Of a DNA stretch of 64,000 bases, positions 9,120 through 18,134 are shown piece by piece (position 1 is the first letter of the stretch; every line of letters begins with the position of its first letter). The stretch comes from Clostridiales bacterium (GTDB taxonomy: Bacteria; Bacillota; Clostridia; Saccharofermentanales; Saccharofermentanaceae): assembly GCA_017545245.1 (NCBI GenBank), contig JAFWPB010000022.1, positions 1 through 64,000 on the forward strand, given 5' to 3'. Below the pieces are notes generated by a model. That model worked only from the letters and a program-made list of their open reading frames with translations, was not told the DNA's origin and ran no database searches. The position numbers and the translations under genes are program-made.

Positions 9120-10667
9120 ATGAGTAAGAAGAGTTTACTGGCGGTCATCGATCTGGGATCGCTTTCTCTGAGACTGAAAATCTTCGAACTGGGTGATAAG
9201 AGTCTCCCGAAGGAGATCGAATCAGTCCGTAAATACCTGTCGCTTGTTTCCAAAGCGTATACCGAGGGCGTGATCTCCCAGGCGCAGACGACTGAACTGG
9301 TGGAGATCATGGAAGGGTTTGCCCAGAAGATCAAGGAATACAAAATCAAGGAAGTCATCTGCGTGGCGACAAGTGCTTTTCGCGAAGCCAGTAACCGCGC
9401 GATGGTCATTGAACAGATCCGCGTGCGGACGGGCATCAAGGTGAGTGTCCTGGATAATGCACGTGAACGGTATTTCCATAACCTGGCGGTAAAAGAGAGC
9501 CAGCCGAACTTCATGGGACTGGTCGCACAGGGCACGATGGTGCTCGATATCGGCTCCGGCAGTATGCAGGCGACCCTCTATGACAAATCGGAACTGGTCT
9601 TCAGCCAGAATACCATGCTTGGTTCACTTCGTGTCAGTGAACTTCTTTCAGACCTGGCCAAGCAGACGACGCACTATTCGGAGGTGCTGGAGGAATATGT
9701 TTCCCAGGACCTGGCTGAATATCACGCGATCGAACCGAAGAATATCCAGTATAAGAATCTGATCGTTTTCGGAAGTGATCTTGGTTTTATAAAAGCACTT
9801 GCGGGGGAGTCGCCGCGTGAGTATTGCTACCTGCCGAAAGAGAAATTCAATGAAGTTGTGCAGGCGCTTTTTAAGATGCATCCGGAAGAACTGGCGAGAA
9901 AACTGGATATCACACCGGCAACGGCGCCGCTCCTTCTTCCGACAGCGCTGATGGTGAAAAAGACTCTGGATTATACCGGCGTCGATGGCGTGCATATGCC
10001 TGATGCTTCGCTTACTGAAGGCGTGATGTATGACTATGCCTGGAACAACAAGCATTATGATCTTGTTGCCGATCCGAATGCGGATCTGGTATCGGCGGCA
10101 CGCCATGTGGCCAAGAGGTACAAGTCCGAGAAGAAACACATCATGTTTGTAGAAGGTGTGGCGATGGCGATCTTTGATGCGACAAAGAAGATCCACGGCA
10201 TGAGTTCGAGGGAGAGAACGCTTCTTAGGGTCGCGTCGATCTGCCATGAAGTCGGAAAGTTTATCAATATCTCTAATCCGAGCCCCTCAACTTACAGCAT
10301 TATTGACAGGACCGAGCTGATCGGTATTTCCGACAAGGAACGGAAGATCGCGGCTCTGGTCGCCCGTTTCTATGTGAACCCGGATTTCTATCTGGATGAG
10401 CGCTATAAAGAGATTCCGACGGAAGATCAGGTCCTGGTTTCCAAGCTGACGGCGATCCTGCGTCTTGCCGATGCGATCGATGCGTCCCATAAGCAGAAGC
10501 TTCGTGAGATCGTCGTGACACTGTCACCGGATGGTGTGATGACGGTGAGTGGCGATACCAATTACGATATGACTTATGACAAGTGGTTTTTTGAAAACCA
10601 TACCGATCTGTTCACGCAGTTTTTCTCGGTAAAAGCACTTCTTAAAGTACGGAGGCAGATTCGATGA
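9120..10667 (+). CDS. Divergent Ppx/GppA-family protein with HD-like C-terminal domain
   Basis: A 515-residue protein of the actin-like ASKHA fold that includes exopolyphosphatases and pppGpp phosphatases. The N-terminal phosphate loop reads DLGSLSLRLKIF (usual DIGSNS), and the second loop VLDIGSGSMQATL (usual DIGGGS). The block normally holding the catalytic Glu (S-G-E-E-A-R) reads LDNARERYFH, so hydrolytic activity is doubtful. The C-terminal half (about 330-515) resembles the HD domain of long Ppx proteins, but its HD is HE (CHEVGKFI). The stop overlaps the ppk start (ATGA), so the two are translationally coupled. The context says polyphosphate; the changed residues suggest a regulator or an enzyme with altered specificity. 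Confidence 0.85.
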   Translation: MSKKSLLAVIDLGSLSLRLKIFELGDKSLPKEIESVRKYLSLVSKAYTEGVISQAQTTELVEIMEGFAQKIKEYKIKEVICVATSAFREASNRAMVIEQIRVRTGIKVSVLDNARERYFHNLAVKESQPNFMGLVAQGTMVLDIGSGSMQATLYDKSELVFSQNTMLGSLRVSELLSDLAKQTTHYSEVLEEYVSQDLAEYHAIEPKNIQYKNLIVFGSDLGFIKALAGESPREYCYLPKEKFNEVVQALFKMHPEELARKLDITPATAPLLLPTALMVKKTLDYTGVDGVHMPDASLTEGVMYDYAWNNKHYDLVADPNADLVSAARHVAKRYKSEKKHIMFVEGVAMAIFDATKKIHGMSSRERTLLRVASICHEVGKFINISNPSPSTYSIIDRTELIGISDKERKIAALVARFYVNPDFYLDERYKEIPTEDQVLVSKLTAILRLADAIDASHKQKLREIVVTLSPDGVMTVSGDTNYDMTYDKWFFENHTDLFTQFFSVKALLKVRRQIR

Positions 10668-12949
10668 GTACCAAAAAAGATATGAACGCGAAAAAAGAGG
10701 TGAACCCGAAGAAGGATACGGGTGCCAAGAAAGAGGCAAATTCGAAAAAAGAAGCGGGCATAAAGAAAGAAGCCGGCTCGAAAAAAGAGAAAAAAGAGAA
10801 GATGCTGAAAGTGAAAGGCGTACGTCGTGAAGTTGCCCATTCCGCGATGGATAATGCAGATATCGAGGCAGATTCCGGACGGTATTTCAACCGTGAGCTG
10901 AGTTGGCTGGAATTCAATAACCGCATCCTTTTTGAGTCGAGAGATACGAAGAATCCGCTTCTCGAAAGATTGAAATTCCTGTCGATCACCGCATCGAACA
11001 TGGACGAGTTCTATATTGTCCGTGTGGCTTCACTCCGTGATCTTTCGAGTGTGGACTATAACGAGCGGGATATTTCCGGAAGAACCGTCCAGGAACAACT
11101 AGAGCAGATCGACGAAAAAGCAAGAAGTGCGATGGCGCTTATGTATTCGACCTACTCGAGATCCCTTGTTCCGTCCCTGAAGAACCACAACATCTTCATC
11201 AGCGATTACGCGGACCTGGATGAACATGCAAAAGAACTTTGTGACGAGTATTTCAAGTCGACACTGTACCCGATCCTGACACCGATGGGTGTAGATGCAT
11301 CGCGTCCTTTCCCATTGATCTATAACCGCCAGTTAAATCTCTGTGTGCTGATCGATGAGACCGAGGAGGATAAGCAGGCTAGACTTGCCAAGCAGGAAAA
11401 AAAGGGAAAGATCTACGAACCATACTACCGGTTCGCAACACTTCAGGTTCCGACCGTCGTGCCGAGGCTTTTCGAATTGCGTCTTTCGGCCGGCGTTTGT
11501 ATGGTGCCGATCGAGCAGATCATCCGCGCGAATCTTTCCTCGCTTTTTACCGGCGCATCTGTACTGGCATCCGGTTTCTATCGGGTCATGAGAAATGCCG
11601 ATCTGGATATTGATGAAGATGAAGCAGAAGACCTTCTGAAGGAAATCGAAGAGCAGGTGAGAAAGCGCCGTTTTGGTGAAATCATCCGCATGGAAGTCAA
11701 TGACGATATCGATCCTCGTCTTCTGAAACTGCTGACGACTTCCTTGAAGATCTCCAAGAAAGATGTCTTCGAGGTGAGCGGCCCGATCGACCTGACGTTC
11801 CTTATGAAAGTCTATTCGCGTGTCAGCGATGAGTTCCCGGCACTTTGCTACCACTCCTTCACACCGGCAAAGCCGAAGATGTTCCCGGATGGCGTGAATA
11901 TCTTTGATGCGATCCGTGAAAAGGACCGGCTTGTGCATCACCCGTATGAGTCTTTCGATCCGGTCGTTGAGTTTGTGAGACAAGCGGCTGTCGATCCCAA
12001 AGTACTCGCGATCAAGCAGACACTTTATCGTGTCAGCTCCAGTTCGCCGATCATCCGTTCTCTGGCGGAGGCGGCACAGAACGGAAAGCAGGTCATGGTG
12101 CTCGTTGAACTGAAAGCCCGCTTTGATGAAGAGAACAACATCAACTGGGCGAAGATGCTTGAAAAAGCCGGGTGCCATGTCATCTACGGTCTCGTTGGAT
12201 TAAAGACACATAGTAAGATCACTCTGGTCGTCCGTGATGAAGATGATGGAATTAGAAGATATCTACATCTTGCGACAGGAAACTATAACGACATTACGGC
12301 GAAGATATATACGGATATCGGTCTTTTCACGGCATCCGAGACTTTCGGTGTTGATGCGTCCGAATTCTTCAACACCTTGTCAGGATTCTCTGAACCACCG
12401 GAGTGGAAACGCCTGATCCCGGCTCCGACCCGGATGAAGAAATACTTCCTGGAGAAGATCCGTCATGAAGCCAAGAAAGCGCGCGAAGGAAAGAAGACAC
12501 GCATCATTGCGAAAATGAATTCTCTTGTTGATGCTAATATCATCGATGCCTTGTATGATGCTTCCTGTGCCGGTGTGCCGATCGATCTGATCATCCGAGG
12601 AATCTGCTGCCTGCGTCCTGGTGTTCCGGGTCTTTCCGAAAATATCACAGTGCGCTCGATCACGGGCCGTTTCCTGGAGCATTCCCGTATTTATTATTTC
12701 TATAACGAGGGACAGGAAGACATTTATCTTTCTTCGGCAGACTGGATGCCGAGAAATCTGATACGCCGCGTTGAGCTGCTTTTCCCGGTTGAAGATCCGG
12801 ATTGCAAGGCACGGGTAAAAGAAGTCCTTGATGTTGAACTGGAAGATACAGTCCGAAGTCATTTCCTGGATTCTAACGGTGATTACCATAAACTTGATCT
12901 TCGTGGAAAGAAAAAGGTCGACAGTCAGGAAGAACTGCAGATTTTATAA
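10664..12949 (+). CDS. ppk1: Polyphosphate kinase 1 with Lys-rich repeat N-terminal tail
   Basis: A 761-residue enzyme that reversibly transfers the gamma phosphate of ATP to growing polyphosphate. After the tail, the PPK1 domains begin at about residue 69 (RYFNRELSWLEFNNRIL) and continue through SNMDEFYIVRVASL, the PHPYESFDPV-like block HHPYESFDPVVEF, and the active-site THSKITLVVRDE (about 514-525), whose His is the expected phospho-acceptor. It is about 60 residues longer than usual because of a Lys/Glu tail built from hexapeptide units KK(D/E)xxx (residues 4 onward), encoded by an 18-bp tandem repeat. Starts inside the stop of the Ppx-like gene. Function secure; the role of the tail is unknown. 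Confidence 0.95.
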   Translation: MSTKKDMNAKKEVNPKKDTGAKKEANSKKEAGIKKEAGSKKEKKEKMLKVKGVRREVAHSAMDNADIEADSGRYFNRELSWLEFNNRILFESRDTKNPLLERLKFLSITASNMDEFYIVRVASLRDLSSVDYNERDISGRTVQEQLEQIDEKARSAMALMYSTYSRSLVPSLKNHNIFISDYADLDEHAKELCDEYFKSTLYPILTPMGVDASRPFPLIYNRQLNLCVLIDETEEDKQARLAKQEKKGKIYEPYYRFATLQVPTVVPRLFELRLSAGVCMVPIEQIIRANLSSLFTGASVLASGFYRVMRNADLDIDEDEAEDLLKEIEEQVRKRRFGEIIRMEVNDDIDPRLLKLLTTSLKISKKDVFEVSGPIDLTFLMKVYSRVSDEFPALCYHSFTPAKPKMFPDGVNIFDAIREKDRLVHHPYESFDPVVEFVRQAAVDPKVLAIKQTLYRVSSSSPIIRSLAEAAQNGKQVMVLVELKARFDEENNINWAKMLEKAGCHVIYGLVGLKTHSKITLVVRDEDDGIRRYLHLATGNYNDITAKIYTDIGLFTASETFGVDASEFFNTLSGFSEPPEWKRLIPAPTRMKKYFLEKIRHEAKKAREGKKTRIIAKMNSLVDANIIDALYDASCAGVPIDLIIRGICCLRPGVPGLSENITVRSITGRFLEHSRIYYFYNEGQEDIYLSSADWMPRNLIRRVELLFPVEDPDCKARVKEVLDVELEDTVRSHFLDSNGDYHKLDLRGKKKVDSQEELQIL
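10673..10797 (+). repeat. 18-bp tandem repeat inside ppk1
   Basis: Six consecutive 18-base units, each opening with two Lys codons and a GAT/GAA/GAG codon (10673, 10691, 10709, 10727, 10745, 10763), then a partial seventh from 10781. The unit length is a multiple of three, so gain or loss of units would keep the reading frame. Confidence 0.8.
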
Positions 12950-13153
12950 CAGTTTTATGTTCTTTTTGTCGATTAACTCTAACTATTTCCGAACGATTGT
13001 TCCTTGTCGCTTTGAAAAAGCGCCATTCTCGGAAGAGGTATATATTTAAGCCTTTTTCGAACTTTTTCGTGCTTCGGCTAATCAAACATTCGCAAAAATA
13101 CATTACACTTTTGTGTGAAAAGAACAAAAAACAGAGAAGAATTTTGAAATTCA

Positions 13154-13184
13154 TTGTGACAAGCGAATGATGATATGCTAAGAT
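13154..13184 (+). promoter_or_regulatory. Promoter of the sugar ABC transporter
   Basis: TTGTGA (13154-13159), 19 bases, then TGCTAAGAT (13176-13184) with an extended -10. The rest of the 279-base gap from 12950 shows only a 6-bp hairpin at 13012-13026 and no ORF worth calling. Confidence 0.45.
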
Positions 13185-13228
13185 GTACTTACGAAATTAT
13201 GGCGTAAAGCTAAAATCGGAGGTAAAAC

Positions 13229-14290
13229 ATGAAGAAGAGATTTATGAGTATGTTTCTTGCTGCAAGCATGATTCTGGCAGCTGGATTCGCTGGCTGTGCC
13301 AAGAAGTCCGACAGCAAGAAGATTGGCGTTGCAATGCCGACAAAGGATCTCCAGAGATGGAACCAGGACGGCGACAACATGAAGAAGAAGCTGGAAGCAG
13401 CTGGCTTCACGGTTGATCTGCAGTATGCAGGTAACGACATCCCGACACAGCAGAACCAGATCGAGAGTATGATCTCTGGTGGTTGTAAGGTTCTCGTTAT
13501 TGCATCTATCGAAGGTGACTCCCTCGGTACAGTTCTCGCAACTGCAAAAGAGAAGAACATCCCGGTAATTGCTTATGACCGTTTGATCATGAACACAGAC
13601 GCTGTTGCTTACTATGCTACATTCGACAACTACAAAGTTGGTCAGATCCAGGGTCAGTACATCATCGATACACTGAAGCTGGATTCCACATCTGGTCCTT
13701 ACAACATGGAGATCTTCACAGGTGACCCGGGTGATAACAACGCTCGTTTCTTCTATAACGGTGCTATGGATCTTCTGAAGCCTTATATTGAAGCCAAGAA
13801 GATCAATGTTAAGTCCGGTCAGATCGATTTCGACGTAGTTGCTACAGCTGAATGGTCTACAGCAAATGCTCAGGCTAGAATGGATGCTATCATTTCCGGT
13901 AACTATGCTGACGGCACAAAGCTCGACGCAGTTCTCTGCTCCAACGACTCTACCGCTCTTGGTGTTGCCAATGCTCTCGAAGCTGGTTACACAGGCGATT
14001 ATCCGATCATCACTGGTCAGGACTGTGATAAGCCGAACGTTAAGAACATGATCAATGGCAAGCAGTCCATGTCCGTATTCAAGGATACACGTACTCTGGC
14101 TGATCAGGTTGTTGAGATGGTTAAGGCTATCATGGATGGCAAGGCCGCTCCGGTTAACGATGAGAAGACATACAACAACGGTGTTAAGATTGTTCCGTCT
14201 TTCCTCTGCACACCTGTATTCGCAGATGCTGATAACTACAAGAAGATCCTTATCGATTCTGGTTATTACACAGAGGCAGATCTTGCTTAA
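13229..14290 (+). CDS. Sugar ABC transporter substrate-binding lipoprotein (ChvE type)
   Basis: A 353-residue periplasmic-binding-protein homologue tethered by a lipobox (GFAGC, Cys 23). The mature part is a type I sugar-binding fold: GVAMPTKDLQRWNQDG, the ISGGCKVLVIASIEGDSL hinge region, IPVIAYDRLI, and ITGQDCDKPNVKNMI, all typical of ChvE/multiple-monosaccharide binding proteins. The codon choice (GCT, GTT, AAC, CCG) is extreme, matching very high expression. It precedes its ATPase and permease, separated by an attenuator-like hairpin that should leave the binding protein in excess. The exact sugar (galactose, arabinose, xylose or glucose are usual for the group) cannot be told. Confidence 0.94.
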   Translation: MKKRFMSMFLAASMILAAGFAGCAKKSDSKKIGVAMPTKDLQRWNQDGDNMKKKLEAAGFTVDLQYAGNDIPTQQNQIESMISGGCKVLVIASIEGDSLGTVLATAKEKNIPVIAYDRLIMNTDAVAYYATFDNYKVGQIQGQYIIDTLKLDSTSGPYNMEIFTGDPGDNNARFFYNGAMDLLKPYIEAKKINVKSGQIDFDVVATAEWSTANAQARMDAIISGNYADGTKLDAVLCSNDSTALGVANALEAGYTGDYPIITGQDCDKPNVKNMINGKQSMSVFKDTRTLADQVVEMVKAIMDGKAAPVNDEKTYNNGVKIVPSFLCTPVFADADNYKKILIDSGYYTEADLA

Positions 14291-14329
14291 TTTCAACTGA
14301 ACATGATTAGTTGACAAATCTACATGTCG

Positions 14330-14366
14330 GGTCCCCTTATATCTTGGCAAGAGATTTAAGGGGACC
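14330..14366 (+). terminator. Attenuator-type hairpin between binding protein and ATPase genes
   Basis: GGTCCCCTTA (14330-14339) pairs perfectly with TAAGGGGACC (14357-14366); the following sequence is only TTGT, not a full U-run. It sits inside the operon, so it probably acts as a partial terminator or as a 3' stabiliser for the upstream message. Confidence 0.6.
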
Positions 14367-14416
14367 TTGTCATGTAAGCTATCAGAACGATACATGGATT
14401 ATTAGGAGGGATAACA

Positions 14417-16000
14417 TTGGCAAACATTTTGCTTGAAATGAAAAATATTACCAAAACCTTCCCAGGTGTAAAAGCACTGGATAATGTTAATCTTCAGGTC
14501 GAAGAAGGGGAAATCCATGCACTGGTTGGAGAAAATGGCGCCGGAAAATCTACGTTGATGAATGTTCTGTCTGGCATCTATCCGTATGGTTCATACGAAG
14601 GGCAGATTTTCTATAATGGTCAAGAGTGTCACTTTACAAACACAAAGGACAGCGAACGTAAGGGTATAGTTATTATTCATCAGGAACTGGCCCTGGTTCC
14701 CTACATGACGATCGGCGAGAATATGTTTCTTGGAAACGAAAGAGGTTCCCGCTTCAAGATTAATTGGAATGAAACATATGGTAAGGGAAATGAATATCTT
14801 CGTATTGTAGGTCTTTCAGAATCTTCCCGTACCTTGATCAAAGATATTGGTGTTGGTAAACAGCAATTGGTTGAAATTGCAAAAGCTTTGGCGAAGAATG
14901 CCAAGCTCCTCATTCTCGATGAGCCTACATCATCATTGAATGAATCCGAATCAAAACATCTTCTGGATCTTTTGCTGAAGTTTAAGGAAGAAGGCATGAC
15001 CTCGATCATCATCTCTCACAAGTTGAATGAGGTCTCCTACGTTGCAGATAAGATCACAGTTATTCGAGATGGTTCCACGATTGAGACTCTGGTCAAAGGT
15101 GTGGATGATTTCTCCGAACCGCGTATCATCAAAGGAATGGTTGGCCGTGAATTGTCTGACCGTTTCCCGAAGCGTGAATCGAATATCGGTGAAGTCTGCC
15201 TGGAGGTCCAGAACTGGACTGCATATCATCCGCTTTATTCCGAAAGAAAAATCGTGGACGATGTCAGTTTCAACCTGAGACGCGGCGAAGTGCTCGGTAT
15301 TTCTGGACTGATGGGTGCAGGACGTACTGAGCTGGCCATGAGTATGTTTGGTAAATCTTATGGTGAAAACATTTCCGGAACGCTCATCAAAGACGGGAAG
15401 GTTTTGCACCTGAATACGGTTGAGGATGCGATCAGAAACAAGATCGCATATGTTACAGAAGACAGAAAAGGAAATGGTTTGATCCTTTCCAATGCGATCA
15501 AGACCAATACCACTCTGGCAAACCTCAGAGGTGTTAGTAAGAACGGTATCATCAATCGCGATGAAGAATACCGTGTCGCAGTAGAGTACAAGGAAAAGCT
15601 TCGGACAAAGTGTCCGACAGTCGAGCAGCTGGTCGGCAACTTAAGTGGTGGTAACCAGCAGAAAGTACTCCTGGCGAAGTGGATGTTCGCAAACCCGGAT
15701 ATCCTGATCCTCGATGAACCAACGCGTGGTATCGATGTTGGTGCGAAGTACGAGATCTATTGTATTATCAACCAGCTCGTAAGCGAAGGTAAATCAGTTA
15801 TCATGATCTCTTCAGAAATGCCTGAACTGCTCGGAATGTGTGACCGTATCTACGTCATGAGCGAAGGTAAGTTTGTAGGCGAGCTTTCCGGTGAGGAAGC
15901 AACGCAGGAGAAGATCATGGCCATGATCATCGGTGGTGGTAACTCCGCAGATGAGAGTGTGGACGATGCAGAATATGAAGTTGTGGAAGGAGTGGAATGA
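14417..16000 (+). CDS. Sugar ABC transporter ATP-binding protein (MmsA/GguA type)
   Basis: A 527-residue double ABC protein of the monosaccharide importers. The first half has Walker [10 protein letters not shown] (about 38-46), and DEPTSSLN as Walker B; the second half has the degenerate Walker [10 protein letters not shown] typical of this family, signature LSGGNQQK and DEPTRGID. The start is a TTG at 14417, seven bases after GGAGGG; no ATG in frame lies near. The C-terminal tail is acidic. Its stop overlaps the permease start (ATGA). It energises transport with the permease encoded next and the lipoprotein encoded before. Confidence 0.94.
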   Translation: MANILLEMKNITKTFPGVKALDNVNLQVEEGEIHALVGENGAGKSTLMNVLSGIYPYGSYEGQIFYNGQECHFTNTKDSERKGIVIIHQELALVPYMTIGENMFLGNERGSRFKINWNETYGKGNEYLRIVGLSESSRTLIKDIGVGKQQLVEIAKALAKNAKLLILDEPTSSLNESESKHLLDLLLKFKEEGMTSIIISHKLNEVSYVADKITVIRDGSTIETLVKGVDDFSEPRIIKGMVGRELSDRFPKRESNIGEVCLEVQNWTAYHPLYSERKIVDDVSFNLRRGEVLGISGLMGAGRTELAMSMFGKSYGENISGTLIKDGKVLHLNTVEDAIRNKIAYVTEDRKGNGLILSNAIKTNTTLANLRGVSKNGIINRDEEYRVAVEYKEKLRTKCPTVEQLVGNLSGGNQQKVLLAKWMFANPDILILDEPTRGIDVGAKYEIYCIINQLVSEGKSVIMISSEMPELLGMCDRIYVMSEGKFVGELSGEEATQEKIMAMIIGGGNSADESVDDAEYEVVEGVE

Positions 16001-17196
16001 TGAATAGTAATAACAAAGTACTCGAATTCGTCAAAAAGTACACCATGATCATCGTTTTGGTCTTGGTATTCGTTTTCTTCGGTATTCGTACGAATGGTCA
16101 GATCCTCTTACCAAGTAACGTAAGTAACCTGATCTCCCAGAACGCCTATGTATTTGTGTTGGCAACAGGTATGCTTCTTTGCATCCTGACCGGTGGTAAC
16201 ATCGATCTTTCTGTCGGATCGGTCGTATGTTTCGTTGGTGCTGTCGGTGCAAAACTCTTGGATGCAGCGCACTGGTCTGCTCCGGCAACCGTTCTGGTCA
16301 TGTTCGTGATCGGTACTGCAATCGGTGCATGGCAGGCTTTCTGGATCGCACATGTACGAATTCCTCCATTTATCGTTACCTTGTCCGGTATGTTGATCTT
16401 CCGCGGACTGAGTAACGTTGTACTGGATGGTCTTACAGTTTCACTTCAGAATTACACCGGCTTTGTTAAAACCTTCGGTGGTGGTGCAAACTGCTACATC
16501 CCGGACATTTTCGGAAATGACTCGATAAACCTCACATGTATCCTTGCGGCGGTCCTTGCCATTGTGATCTATGTGGGTATTTCCTTGAACAATAGAATCA
16601 AGCGCATTAAGAAGCAGTACGAAGTAGAGAACTTCACACCGTGGCTGGTCAAGCTGATCGTTATCTCTATTGTTATCGCCGCTTTCGGTATCCGTCTTGC
16701 CCAGCACAAGGGTATCCCGAACGTTCTTCTTATAGTAGTTGGCGTTGTATTGATCTATTCCTACATCACATCGAACACGACAACAGGTCGTTATTTCTAT
16801 GCTGTAGGTGGTAACGAGAAGGCTACCAAGCTTTCCGGTATCAACACAAACAAGGTATACTTCCTGGCCTACACGAACATGGGCTTCCTGGCGGCCCTTG
16901 CCGGCATGATCACCATTGCCCGTATGACATCGGCTCAGCCGACATATGGTCAGAACTACGAGATGGACGCGATCGCATCCTGCTTCATCGGTGGTGCTTC
17001 TGCTTACGGCGGAATCGGTACAGTTCCGGGCGTTATCATCGGTGCTCTCCTCATGGGTGTCATCAACCTCGGTATGTTCTCCATGGGCGTTGACCAGAAC
17101 ATGCAGAAGGTAGTTAAGGGTCTCGTACTTCTCGCTGCTGTAATCTTTGATGTAGTCAGTAAGCGTGGCGGTAAGCTTCTTGCGAAGAATACCTGA
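15997..17196 (+). CDS. Sugar ABC transporter permease (MmsB/XylH type)
   Basis: A 399-residue inner-membrane protein of the ribose/xylose permease family, with about ten hydrophobic segments. Recognisable blocks are [56 protein letters not shown] and the C-terminal [19 protein letters not shown] loop that contacts the ATPase. It presumably forms a homodimeric pore. Four-base overlap with the ATPase gene. A strong terminator follows, closing the three-gene operon. Confidence 0.94.
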   Translation: MMNSNNKVLEFVKKYTMIIVLVLVFVFFGIRTNGQILLPSNVSNLISQNAYVFVLATGMLLCILTGGNIDLSVGSVVCFVGAVGAKLLDAAHWSAPATVLVMFVIGTAIGAWQAFWIAHVRIPPFIVTLSGMLIFRGLSNVVLDGLTVSLQNYTGFVKTFGGGANCYIPDIFGNDSINLTCILAAVLAIVIYVGISLNNRIKRIKKQYEVENFTPWLVKLIVISIVIAAFGIRLAQHKGIPNVLLIVVGVVLIYSYITSNTTTGRYFYAVGGNEKATKLSGINTNKVYFLAYTNMGFLAALAGMITIARMTSAQPTYGQNYEMDAIASCFIGGASAYGGIGTVPGVIIGALLMGVINLGMFSMGVDQNMQKVVKGLVLLAAVIFDVVSKRGGKLLAKNT

Positions 17197-17220
17197 TCCT
17201 TATCAAGTAAAGTCTTTATT

Positions 17221-17253
17221 ACGTCCCCGGGTTTTCCTCGGGGACGTTTTTTT
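17221..17253 (+). terminator. Terminator of the sugar transporter operon
   Basis: Stem ACGTCCCCGG / CCTCGGGGACGT with a T-rich loop and seven T residues after it. Confidence 0.9.
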
Positions 17254-17293
17254 ATGTGAAAAGCACTTGGTCCGATGGATTTGCCGTGAAGAA

Positions 17294-17322
17294 TTGCGAA
17301 AAGACGGGGAATAAGGTAAAAT
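17294..17322 (+). promoter_or_regulatory. Promoter of the glycosyltransferase-glf unit
   Basis: TTGCGA (17294-17299), an ideal 17-base spacer and TAAAAT (17317-17322), 59 bases before the ATG at 17382. Confidence 0.6.
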
Positions 17323-17381
17323 CTCATGTGGTATATAAGGTGGAGTCTGCCTTTACCATTTCGCAAAAAGGGAGTTATTCT

Positions 17382-18134
17382 ATGCATCTTTCGATCGTTA
17401 TGCCGGCATACAATGAGGGAGAACACATCTATGCGAACCTTCTCAAGACGAATGAGATCGTGTCGAAGTTCTGTGATTCATTCGAGATCGTCTGTGTAAA
17501 TGACGGAAGTAAAGATAATACACATGAGGAGATGGAACGTGCGAAGGCTGAGTGTGACCGCATCACGATCGTTTCCTATACTCCGAATGGCGGTAAGGGC
17601 AATGCGATCAAGGAAGGCGTGAAAGCTGCGCAGGGAGACCGCATTGCTTTTCTGGATTCGGATCTGGACCTTTCTCCGGATCACTTTGAAGACTTTCTGA
17701 AACACATGGATTCGGAAAATGCCGATGTCGTCATCGGTTCCAAAATGCATAAGGAATCACAGCTGGACTATCCGCCGCTTCGTAAATTCATCAGCTTCGG
17801 TTACTACGTGATGCTTAGAGTGCTTTTTCATCTGAAAGTGCACGATACCCAGACAGGAATCAAGTTGTTTTCGGCGAAGCTTCTGAAGACGATCATACCG
17901 GATGTTATGACAAAGGGATTTGCTTACGATATTGAGATCCTGGCCGTTGCCAATGAGATGGGGGCCAAGATCATCGAGCGTCCGATCCGTCTGGTATTCA
18001 CCCGTTCGGGCGGTTTTTCCCGTATCCGTTTTTCCGATATATGGTTGGTATTTAAGGATACCTTCAAGATAAGAAAAAAAGTCTCGGCTTTGAGAAAGGC
18101 CAGAAGAAAGGCGGCGAAGCAAAATGGAAACTAA
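17382..18134 (+). CDS. Family 2 glycosyltransferase (dolichyl-phosphate-glucose/mannose synthase-like)
   Basis: A 250-residue GT-A fold transferase. Motifs: VMPAYNEGEHIYANL at the N-terminus (nucleotide-sugar binding), VNDGSKDNT, NGGKGNAIKEG and DSDLD (about 90-94, the metal-binding DXD). It has no clear membrane helices, so it resembles soluble polyprenyl-phosphate sugar synthases. I use the ATG at 17382 behind AAGGGAG; the frame is open to 17256, which would add a non-homologous 42-residue head. The gene overlaps glf by 11 bases. Together with glf and the later GT2 it points to surface polysaccharide assembly. Donor and acceptor are not predictable. Confidence 0.88.
   Translation: MHLSIVMPAYNEGEHIYANLLKTNEIVSKFCDSFEIVCVNDGSKDNTHEEMERAKAECDRITIVSYTPNGGKGNAIKEGVKAAQGDRIAFLDSDLDLSPDHFEDFLKHMDSENADVVIGSKMHKESQLDYPPLRKFISFGYYVMLRVLFHLKVHDTQTGIKLFSAKLLKTIIPDVMTKGFAYDIEILAVANEMGAKIIERPIRLVFTRSGGFSRIRFSDIWLVFKDTFKIRKKVSALRKARRKAAKQNGN

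Noticed and set aside
13012-13026. Terminator after ppk1
   Set aside because: The 6-bp CGCTTT/AAAGCG hairpin is followed by CCATTC, not by T residues; the ppk1 3' end stays undefined.
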